A DNA stretch of 10,798 nt from Desulfovibrio sp. (lineage in GTDB: Bacteria; Desulfobacterota; Desulfovibrionia; Desulfovibrionales; Desulfovibrionaceae): NCBI GenBank assembly GCA_031281815.1, contig JAITEY010000235.1, forward strand, positions 1-10,798. Direction: 5' to 3'. Of the stretch, positions 1 through 5,980 are shown one piece after another. Position numbers and translations under genes: made by a program. How positions within the stretch are numbered: the first letter of the stretch is position 1; every line of letters starts with the position of its first letter. The notes under the pieces were generated by a model, which saw only the letters and a program-made list of their open reading frames with translations, made no database searches and was not told the origin of the DNA.

Positions 1-909
1 ATAGGCGTAGTCGGCGTACCGGGCGGCGAGTCATCCGAAAAATTGGCGGATGCCGTGGCGGCTGTCACAGGGACGCGCATACTTGTTTCCATGGACGCCG
101 TGCGGCTCGACCTGCCCTCAGGGCGCTGTTTTCACAGCGGCATGGACATTGCTGCGCTGGACGCACTGGTCGTCAAGAAGATCGGGGAACGCTATTCGCC
201 GGACCTGCTGGACCGGCTGGAGATACTCTGTTTCCTCGCAGACAGGGGAGTGCGCGTGTTTTCAAACCCCCATGTCGTCATCCGCATGCTGGACCGCTTG
301 GGCTGTACGCTCAAACTGCAGGCCGCCGGCGTCCCCATGCCTCCCACAATCATCACGGAAAGCCCGGAATATGCCTTGCAGGCAATCAGATGCCGATACG
401 GCCGGGCAGTTCTCAAGCCGTTGTACACATCAAAAGCCAGAGGCATGCAGCTCGTAGACGGCGAGGACCCCGAACTGCCTGCGCTGCTGGCTCGCTATAC
501 GCGGGACAACACCGTGCTCTATGTGCAAAAAGCCTTGGAATTGCAGCATCATCGTGACCTCGGCGTTGTTTTCCTGGGCCGGGAGTACCTGACGACCTAT
601 GCCCGCGTCAAAGCGCACGACGCCTGGAACACCACCACCGCCAACGGCGGGCGTTATGCGCCTTTCACTCCTGACGCGCCGATTCTGGACGTGGCCCGCA
701 AAGCGCGCGACGTCTTCGACCTGGAGTTTACCTGCGTCGATGTGGCGGTCACGGACGAGGGTCCGGTGGTCTTCGAAGTTTCGGCGTTCGGCGGCTTTCG
801 GGGCGTTGAAGAAACAACGGATCTCGACCCGGCCGCCCTGGTGGCGGAACACACAGCGGCACGCCTGCGGAAGCCGGCATGTCCACGCCACAATAGTGTA
901 ACAGTATAA
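1..909 (+). CDS. GAK-system ATP-grasp enzyme (5' end cut by window edge)
   Basis: The frame is open from base 1 and stops with TAA at 907-909. The window probably lacks only the first few codons, because the first residues read IGVVGVPGGESSEKLADAV, which resembles the very N-terminus of this family; an in-frame TTG at 43 would remove that conserved segment and is not the start. ATP-grasp features are visible: VLKPLYTSKARGM around residues 137-149 (nucleotide-binding Lys at 139, counting from base 1) and FEVSAFGGFRGVEE near 258-271, where Glu259 sits in the usual metal-binding position. ATP-grasp enzymes join a carboxylate to an amine or thiol through an acyl-phosphate; the substrate here is unknown. 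The protein is predicted cytosolic. Its neighbours, an HprK-like kinase and a CofD-like protein, match the set annotated as the GAK system. The family call is firm, the function is not known. Confidence 0.85.
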   Translation: MGVVGVPGGESSEKLADAVAAVTGTRILVSMDAVRLDLPSGRCFHSGMDIAALDALVVKKIGERYSPDLLDRLEILCFLADRGVRVFSNPHVVIRMLDRLGCTLKLQAAGVPMPPTIITESPEYALQAIRCRYGRAVLKPLYTSKARGMQLVDGEDPELPALLARYTRDNTVLYVQKALELQHHRDLGVVFLGREYLTTYARVKAHDAWNTTTANGGRYAPFTPDAPILDVARKARDVFDLEFTCVDVAVTDEGPVVFEVSAFGGFRGVEETTDLDPAALVAEHTAARLRKPACPRHNSVTV

Positions 910-997
910 ATCAATGCCCCCGGCAAGCCGGAGAAATCAATACTGCTCCACCTTGGCGCGTTTCGATTGTAAAAAGGCGTACCAAAAAATGGGGGGT

Positions 998-1042
998 GCA
1001 GGGGGAATCATTCCCCCTGCCGGGTCCGGGGCGGAGCCCCGG
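998..1042. repeat. Two adjacent perfect hairpins in the intergenic region (possible dispersed extragenic repeat)
   Basis: At 998-1020 a 10-bp perfect stem GCAGGGGGAA / TTCCCCCTGC closes a 3-nt loop. Directly after it, at 1026-1042, a 7-bp stem CCGGGGC / GCCCCGG closes the loop GGA. G/C-rich flanks continue to about 1050. No U-run follows on either strand, so this is not a standard intrinsic terminator. It lies in the 169-bp gap between the ATP-grasp and kinase genes and ends about 36 bases before the kinase start. The compact paired-hairpin design looks like a REP-type element, but copy number cannot be seen here. It could also protect mRNA ends or reduce read-through. Confidence 0.6.
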
Positions 1043-1078
1043 CCGCCGGAGGCATACAAATATAAAGGGAAAGTACCG

Positions 1079-2179
1079 ATGAAAACATCCTGTACGGACT
1101 TTATCCGCGCCGTGCGTGAACGCCGGCCCGCAACCCGTGAATTACGCCTCAATTTTGACGGCATCGCAGTTCTTGTCGCAAGCAACAGCCAAGACCTGAA
1201 TGCGATGCTGGAGGCTTACTTCTGCGAGTTTGTCGCCGCTCCGGGGGACAACTTCACGCCGGATTTCGTCATTACCGCTCATGAGGGGACGGTGCCGGAC
1301 ATCGGCGAAGCCTTTACGGAAAAAGCGCCCGATCCCGGAAAAACGAAAGTCAAGGAAGAGTATATAAACTGCGGCGACGGCAGGCTGGTGCGCAAGCGTC
1401 TTACCGGTATGCTGTTTGCGTTTACTCCCGCGGAACATCTGGCTGTGGGCGAGTGCGCGCGTAACTGCAATCAGATTATCAACTTCATCAACAGCCGGCT
1501 TATAGCCCGGCATCTTGACCGCGGCTGTTACCTGGGGCATGCTGCGGCGGTCGCCTTCCGGGGCAAGGGGATTGCCCTGTGCGGATTTTCGGGCATGGGA
1601 AAATCGACGCTGGCCCTGTTCCTCATGAACGAAGGATGCGTCTTCGTCAGCAACGACAGGGTGTTGCTTTCCGGCGACCTTCCGGCCCGCTTGTACGGCG
1701 TTCCCAAGCAGCCGCGTATCAATCCGGGCACCGCGCTGCACAACGACGCCCTGAGGAATATCGTGGACAGTGAGGACAGAGAGCGTTTTGCCGCCCTGCC
1801 GCCGGAGCGGCTCTGGTCGTTGGAGCACAAGTACGATGCGCTTATCGGGGAATGCTGGGGACCGGGGCGTTTCGCGTTGCGGGCGCCTTTTTCCGGGCTG
1901 GCGGCGCTGAACTGGCGCCGGGAGGGCGGGACAACCCGCTTTGCCGAGGTTTATCCGCCCGACAGATTGGACCTTGTCCGCGCATTCAGCAAGGACTCGG
2001 GATTATTTTTTGCCCCTGATGCATCGGAAGTCCGCCCTGCGCCCTCTCTTGAAGCGTATGCCGTGCGGCTTGCGCAAGCGCCGATGCTGGAAATAACGGG
2101 CGGGGTGGACTTTGCGGCGGCGGCGGCGGCCTGTCTGGAATTCTTTTGCGGCGGGCAACGGGAGCAGCCGTGCCGATAG
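1079..2179 (+). CDS. HprK-related kinase B (GAK system)
   Basis: This is a 366-residue P-loop protein of the HPr kinase/phosphorylase-like group. The Walker A motif GFSGMGKST is at residues 169-177. It is preceded by LGHAAAV, with His154 where HprK has its conserved His, and followed by VSNDRV with Asp193 in the place of the HprK acidic pair. The N-terminal about 150 residues show no motif I recognise and may bind the substrate. HprK normally phosphorylates a Ser of the PTS protein HPr; no HPr or PTS gene is in the window, so the target is unknown. I chose ATG 1079 because AAAGGGAAAG lies just upstream and the family is usually about 360 residues. The frame opens further, to an ATG at 914, but that stretch crosses the hairpin repeat and encodes low-quality sequence. 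A run of GCG codons (2114-2128) encodes polyalanine near the C-terminus. The stop overlaps the next gene. Confidence 0.85.
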   Translation: MKTSCTDFIRAVRERRPATRELRLNFDGIAVLVASNSQDLNAMLEAYFCEFVAAPGDNFTPDFVITAHEGTVPDIGEAFTEKAPDPGKTKVKEEYINCGDGRLVRKRLTGMLFAFTPAEHLAVGECARNCNQIINFINSRLIARHLDRGCYLGHAAAVAFRGKGIALCGFSGMGKSTLALFLMNEGCVFVSNDRVLLSGDLPARLYGVPKQPRINPGTALHNDALRNIVDSEDRERFAALPPERLWSLEHKYDALIGECWGPGRFALRAPFSGLAALNWRREGGTTRFAEVYPPDRLDLVRAFSKDSGLFFAPDASEVRPAPSLEAYAVRLAQAPMLEITGGVDFAAAAAACLEFFCGGQREQPCR

Positions 2180-3372
2180 CCCCCCCCGCAGCCCCGGTTG
2201 TCGTGCCCCGGCGCGTCGTCGTTCCCGATGAGGTCAAGATAGAGCGTTTCAGGCGTGTGCCGGAACTGGGCCCGGCGCTGCTCTTTTTTTCCGGCGGCAC
2301 GGCCATGCGGGACACGGCGCGCGTACTGACCGAATACACTCACAACGCCGTCCACGTTATGACGCCCTTTGATTCCGGGGGAAGTTCGGCGGCCTTGCGC
2401 CGCGCGTTCAACATGCCCGCCGTGGGGGACATCCGCGCCCGCATCATGGCTCTTGCGGACCAAAGCGTCAAGGGGAACCCGGAAATTTACGCGCTGTTCG
2501 CCTGCCGTCTGGCCGCAGATCAACCGCGAAAAACGCTGCTGAGCGAACTCGCATCGCTGTGCGCGGGCAGGCATCCGCTCATCCGGGCGGTTCCCGACCC
2601 CATGCGCAAAATCATCCGCACCACACTCATGCAGTTTACGGAGCGCATGCCTGCGAATTTCGACCTTGCCGGGGCCAGCATCGGCAACCTCGTACTTGCA
2701 GGCGGCTACCTCACCCAGAGAAGGCACCTTGACCCGGTGATTTTTCTCTATTCCAAGCTGGTGGAGGCGCGGGGCATTGTCCGGCCGGTCGTGAACGCCG
2801 CCGCCCATCTCGCGGTACAACTCGCGTCCGGCGAGGTCATTGTCGGCCAGCACATGTTCACCGGCAAACAGGGCGGGCCTGTCACCTCGCCCATAGAGGA
2901 TATATGGATCACCCGCTCGCTCGACGACCCGGCGCCTTTTACCGTTTCGATACGCCCGAAGCTGCATGAGCTTATCGCCGGGGCGGATCTTGTCTGCTAT
3001 CCCTTCGGCAGTTTCTATTCAAGCCTCATCGCCAACCTGCTGCCGCGCGGGGTCGGCAGGGCCGTGGCGGCGGCGCGTTGCCCCAAGGTTTTCATTCCCA
3101 ACCTGGGCACGGATCCGGAGCTTTTAGGGCACACTCTGCGCGACCAAACGGAGCGCCTTATGCGCTGTTTGACGCGTGACGGCGCTGCCGGGCGCGATGT
3201 GTTGCAGGTGCTTGTCGTTGACGACAACGAAACCGCCTATCCGGGCGGCATACCGACCGCGCGGCTGCGCGCGGAAGGACTCCAGGTGGTGCGGACGCGG
3301 CTGGTGTCGCCGGAATCCGCACCTTACGCCTGCCCGCGGCTGGTCGCGCGGACGCTGCTTTCCCTCGTCTGA
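2170..3372 (+). CDS. GAK-system CofD-like protein
   Basis: The protein has 400 residues and CofD/YvcK-type fold signatures in order: LLFFSGGTAM (residues 37-46), TPFDSGGSSAALRRAF (65-80), PAVGDIRARIMALAD (83-97), IGNLVLAGGY (171-180), GSFYSSLIANLLPRG (280-294) and IPNLGTDPE (309-317). CofD transfers a lactyl-phosphate unit in F420 synthesis, and YvcK/GlmR binds UDP-GlcNAc. Here the DxGGSS and GDIR blocks resemble YvcK more than a true CofD, so a nucleotide-sugar ligand is a reasonable guess, but the reaction is unknown. I chose GTG 2170 because GGGAG at 2160-2164 sits 5 nt before it and the 10-base overlap with the kinase gene suggests translational coupling. A TTG at 2146 would add eight residues. 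A run of eight C (2180-2187) lies in codons 4-6. It is the last gene of the GAK unit. Confidence 0.85.
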   Translation: MPIAPPAAPVVVPRRVVVPDEVKIERFRRVPELGPALLFFSGGTAMRDTARVLTEYTHNAVHVMTPFDSGGSSAALRRAFNMPAVGDIRARIMALADQSVKGNPEIYALFACRLAADQPRKTLLSELASLCAGRHPLIRAVPDPMRKIIRTTLMQFTERMPANFDLAGASIGNLVLAGGYLTQRRHLDPVIFLYSKLVEARGIVRPVVNAAAHLAVQLASGEVIVGQHMFTGKQGGPVTSPIEDIWITRSLDDPAPFTVSIRPKLHELIAGADLVCYPFGSFYSSLIANLLPRGVGRAVAAARCPKVFIPNLGTDPELLGHTLRDQTERLMRCLTRDGAAGRDVLQVLVVDDNETAYPGGIPTARLRAEGLQVVRTRLVSPESAPYACPRLVARTLLSLV

Positions 3373-3393
3373 CGACGCAAGTCGTTATTTTTT
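3371..3393 (+). terminator. Short intrinsic terminator closing the GAK unit
   Basis: The stem ACGAC / GTCGT (3372-3376 with 3381-3385) closes a GCAA tetraloop of the GNRA type, and TATTTTTT follows at 3386-3393. A G-T pair can extend the stem to 6 bp. The hairpin overlaps the TGA of the CofD-like gene and, on the other strand, the TAA of the CoA-transferase gene. The stem is short, so strength is uncertain, and there is no matching U-run for - strand transcripts. Confidence 0.5.
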
Positions 3394-4722
3394 GTTGACG
3401 CGTCTCCATATATTCATTTTTTCCGCTTCCTTGATGAGATGGTCGCGGAAATCGGGATGCGCCGTGGAGATGATGCGCTCGGCTTTCTCCCATGTGGACA
3501 GTCCTTTCAGGTTGACTTTGCCGAACTCGGTCACCAGCCAGTGCGCGTTCGCACGCGTGGCGGTCACTACCGCGCCGGGCTTGAGGACGGGGACGATGCG
3601 GCTGCTCTGCTTGCCGTCCTTGCCCGAAACCGTGGAAGAGCAGCAGATGAAGCTCTTCCCTCCCTTGGAAAGATACGCCCCCAGAACAAAATCCAACTGC
3701 CCGCCGGCGCCGCTGATGTGCCGGTACCCGGAGGACTCGGAGGCAAGCTGCCCGAAAAGATCCACCTCCACCGTGTTGTTGATGGAGATGAAATTATCGA
3801 TAGAAGCCAATACCCTGATATCATTTACATAATCAACAGGGGCGCTCATAAGCTGGGGATTGTCGTCAAGGAAATCGTACATGCGTTTGCTGCCCGCGGC
3901 AAAGGCATAGCACTGACGGTATCTGTCGATGGGCTTGTATGCCCCGGTGACTTTGCCGCACTCCGTCAAATCGACGAACGCATCGACATACATTTCCGTA
4001 TGCACGCTCAAGTCTTTCAGGTCGGTTTCCGTCAGGAGCATGCCCACGGCGTTGGGCAGACCTCCTATGCCGAGTTGCAGGCAGGCGCGGTTGGGGATTT
4101 CGTCGACAACCTTCGCGGCAACGGCGCGGTCCACGTCGGAAGGCTTTGATGCGGGCATTTCGCCCAAGGCGGAGTCGGCTTCAACAATCATGTCCGCCTG
4201 CGTGATGTGGATATAGGCCTCATGTCCGCCGAGACAGCGGGGCATATTGCGGTTGACTTCAAGGATAATGCATTTCGCGCGCTCGCACATGGCGGCAAGA
4301 TAAGAAGCGCTCGGACCGAAGTTGAACCAGCCGTGCTTGTCCATCGGCGAGACCTGGATCATGGCGACGTCGACCGGAGCGTAATTTTCCCGATAATAGC
4401 GGGGTACTTCGGAAAAGCGCATGGGGATATAAAAACAATTCCCGTTCGCGGTGAGTTTCCGCGTCGCTCCTGTCATGTGCAGGGTATTCCAGCTGAAGGG
4501 GTTTTCGGCCGGGGGGATTTTCATGATTTCAGGCGTCCACAGTTCAACGCAGCCCCGCACCTTGACGTCTTCCAGTTCGCCTTTGCGCGCGGCAAGGGCG
4601 GCATCCAGCGCCTTTGTCTGGGACACGCAGAAACCGTAGTCCACCCAGTCGCCGGACTTGACCACCGCAGCGGCTTTTTCCGGCGTGGTCAGCTTTTCTT
4701 CATACATAGAAGCATAACTCAC
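3385..4722 (-). CDS. Butyryl-CoA:acetate / 4-hydroxybutyrate-type CoA-transferase
   Basis: This 445-residue acetyl-CoA hydrolase/transferase family enzyme moves CoA between a short-chain acyl-CoA and a free acid, usually acetate, in the cytosol. Visible signatures are GIGGLPNAVG (218-227, oxyanion/CoA site), VHTEM (240-244, with Glu243 as the likely nucleophile that forms the glutamyl-CoA intermediate), GAGGQLDFVLGAYLSKGG (338-355) and the C-terminal HPDFRDHLIKEAEKMNIWRR. The length and the C-terminal block resemble the gut clostridial butyryl-CoA:acetate enzymes more than acetate-CoA hydrolases, but substrate cannot be decided between butyrate, 4-hydroxybutyrate and similar acids. Start is GTG 4722, with AGGAGG (4728-4733) 5 nt away; the later in-frame ATG at residue 6 lacks such a site. 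The gene is monocistronic in this window, faces the GAK unit with 12 nt between stops, and has its own promoter. Transfer from Firmicutes is possible. Confidence 0.85.
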   Translation of the reverse strand: MSYASMYEEKLTTPEKAAAVVKSGDWVDYGFCVSQTKALDAALAARKGELEDVKVRGCVELWTPEIMKIPPAENPFSWNTLHMTGATRKLTANGNCFYIPMRFSEVPRYYRENYAPVDVAMIQVSPMDKHGWFNFGPSASYLAAMCERAKCIILEVNRNMPRCLGGHEAYIHITQADMIVEADSALGEMPASKPSDVDRAVAAKVVDEIPNRACLQLGIGGLPNAVGMLLTETDLKDLSVHTEMYVDAFVDLTECGKVTGAYKPIDRYRQCYAFAAGSKRMYDFLDDNPQLMSAPVDYVNDIRVLASIDNFISINNTVEVDLFGQLASESSGYRHISGAGGQLDFVLGAYLSKGGKSFICCSSTVSGKDGKQSSRIVPVLKPGAVVTATRANAHWLVTEFGKVNLKGLSTWEKAERIISTAHPDFRDHLIKEAEKMNIWRRVNKK

Positions 4723-4739
4723 AGGTACCTCCTAAGGAA

Positions 4740-4829
4740 TTGTTCATAAATAACATTTACAGATTACTCCCTAACCACAGTGGAATTATCGGGATCCTAT
4801 CGTAAAATGTTAAGATAATCAATGAACAA
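4740..4829. promoter_or_regulatory. Imperfect inverted repeat bracketing the CoA-transferase promoter (candidate operator)
   Basis: TTGTTCAT at 4740-4747 is matched by its exact reverse complement ATGAACAA at 4822-4829. Inside these, TAACATTTAC (4751-4760) is mirrored by GTAAAATGTTA (4802-4812) with one extra base. The two half-sites on each side have unequal spacing (3 and 9 nt), and the centre of the whole falls at about 4784, on the -10 box. This could bind a dimeric regulator at two sites or form a long-range hairpin; which, if either, is not known. Confidence 0.4.
4785..4813 (-). promoter_or_regulatory. Sigma70-type promoter for the CoA-transferase gene
   Basis: Read on the - strand, TTAACA (4808-4813) and GATAAT (4785-4790) each match the consensus at 5 of 6 positions and are separated by exactly 17 nt. 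The predicted start is near 4778, giving a leader of about 55 nt that contains the AGGAGG site. A weaker alternative further up (TTTACA 4915-4920, CATAAT 4890-4895, 19-nt spacer) would give a leader of about 160 nt. Confidence 0.6.
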
Positions 4830-4944
4830 CTCCTAAGCATCCAACATGCTGTATTTTTGACTGTTACAACGCTAATGATAATTGCATAAATTATGTATCA
4901 TGCCGGACATTTTTTGTAAAGCTGTTCCGAAGCTTTTTCGGGCC

Positions 4945-5724
4945 TTACAGCGCGGGGAGTTTCCCGCCGGCCTGAAGAAACAGGCTGTCCATGCCGTAGG
5001 CTAGGAAGCTGTAACCGGCCCGGACTTTTTCGCGCAAAAGGGCCTCGTCCGGACGGACGACATGATAGCCCCGGCTTACGCCGTACTGCACTGCTTTGGC
5101 TTCGATGATCTCAAGAGTCTTTATGAATTCCGGCTCATCAAAGCGCGCGGTCAGACCCATGGAAGCCGACAGGTCGTAGGGACCGACCATGTAGGCATCC
5201 AGACGCGGGTGGGAAAAAATCCCGTCAAGTGCGGCGACCGCGTTGATATGTTCAATCTGGGCGACAAGGACCAACTCTCGGCTGAAACCCGCATGCGGGT
5301 CCATATGGGCGTCGAAATCCAGCCCGTAGGCATTGGCGCGGCAGAATCCGACACCGCGCCGGCCGCCGGGAAATTCCTCTCCGCCGGGGTACAGGCTGAA
5401 GTTCACGGCCTCGTCGAGCTGCACGCGACTTTCAATCATGGGGAAAATCAGCCCCGCCGCCCCGGAATCCAAAGCGTACTTGATAAGCTCGGATTTTGCG
5501 GCGGCGACACGGACAAAAGGCAGCGTTCCCCGGCGTTCCAGCGCGCGGAACATGTCCGGCAGGACCGCGCGCGTGAACGCGCCGTGCTCGGCGTCCACCG
5601 CCGCCCATTCATAGCCCGTGCGGGCGAGGATTTCCGCGATTTCAGGACTGGGTATCTGCAGCCAGGTGCCTATGCTCGGCGTGCCGGCGCGCAGTTTTTG
5701 CCGGAGTTCCCTGTTCGTGAGCAT
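4945..5724 (-). CDS. HpcH/HpaI-family aldolase (class II, metal-dependent)
   Basis: The protein has 259 residues, the usual family size, and the HpaI-type active-site set in the expected order: VDAEHG with His47, VRVA with Arg72, AQIEH with Glu158 and VGPYDLSASMG with Asp184, the last two being the likely metal ligands. Enzymes of this family split or form 2-keto-3-deoxy or 4-hydroxy-2-oxo acids to give pyruvate and an aldehyde; the aldehyde partner cannot be read from the sequence. I chose ATG 5724 because AGGAG (5730-5734) lies 5 nt upstream; an earlier in-frame start at 5742 would overlap the preceding stop and has no better site. It follows the two-CxxC gene by 18 nt and is the last gene of the rsfS-gpmI run. 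No convincing terminator follows. A citrate-lyase beta-like function is less likely because the HpaI residues are intact. Confidence 0.85.
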   Translation of the reverse strand: MLTNRELRQKLRAGTPSIGTWLQIPSPEIAEILARTGYEWAAVDAEHGAFTRAVLPDMFRALERRGTLPFVRVAAAKSELIKYALDSGAAGLIFPMIESRVQLDEAVNFSLYPGGEEFPGGRRGVGFCRANAYGLDFDAHMDPHAGFSRELVLVAQIEHINAVAALDGIFSHPRLDAYMVGPYDLSASMGLTARFDEPEFIKTLEIIEAKAVQYGVSRGYHVVRPDEALLREKVRAGYSFLAYGMDSLFLQAGGKLPAL

Positions 5725-5742
5725 GAAGTCTCCTTTCCGCAA

Positions 5743-5979
5743 TCACAGGTAATCCGGATCCACGGCGGCGGGCCCGTCCCCGAACATGATGCGGACGAAA
5801 TGCACCGAATGCCGGTCCACGGGCATGATGGGAAAATTGCGCCGGCAGACGTCGCAGGCAATCATGGAGGGCTGGAGCGGAGCCGGCACGGGTATCTGCC
5901 GGCGGCAGTACGGACAGACATAGAAAAACACCAGTTCCATGCCGGACGGTTTGACCGGCGCCGGTTGCTGCCGCGACAT
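5743..5979 (-). CDS. Small two-CxxC (zinc-ribbon-like) protein, function unknown
   Basis: The 78-residue protein has CPYC at 22-25 and CDVC at 42-45, spaced as a small zinc ribbon that could hold one metal ion. Basic residues follow each pair (CRR in both cases). There is no signal peptide or membrane span, so it is probably cytosolic. The start is ATG 5979 with GGAGG (5986-5990) inside the end of gpmI, and only 1 nt separates the gpmI stop from this ATG, so translation is probably coupled. The C-terminal part (HFVRIMFGDGPAAVDPDY) has no motif I recognise. It may be a regulator or metal-binding accessory of the operon, but no function is shown by the sequence. Confidence 0.7.
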   Translation of the reverse strand: MSRQQPAPVKPSGMELVFFYVCPYCRRQIPVPAPLQPSMIACDVCRRNFPIMPVDRHSVHFVRIMFGDGPAAVDPDYL

Positions 5980-5980
5980 C

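Noticed and set aside
914..1078. N-terminal extension of the HprK-like kinase from ATG 914
   Set aside because: The extension runs through the hairpin repeat, has no ribosome-binding site and makes the protein too long for the family.
2114..2128. GCG triplet repeat in the kinase gene as an unstable repeat
   Set aside because: Five GCG codons encode a short polyalanine segment near the C-terminus, which is common in GC-rich genes.
2180..2187. Run of eight C at the start of the CofD-like gene as a phase-variation switch
   Set aside because: A G8 run of equal length occurs inside gpmI (6811-6818), a core enzyme gene, so runs of this size look like GC-rich background here.
4207..4749. + strand open frames opposite the CoA-transferase gene
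   Set aside because: They are antisense to a complete family member and show no motifs of their own.
4905..4944. Intrinsic terminator after the aldolase gene
   Set aside because: Short stems such as CCGAA/TTCGG exist, but no U-run follows on the - strand.
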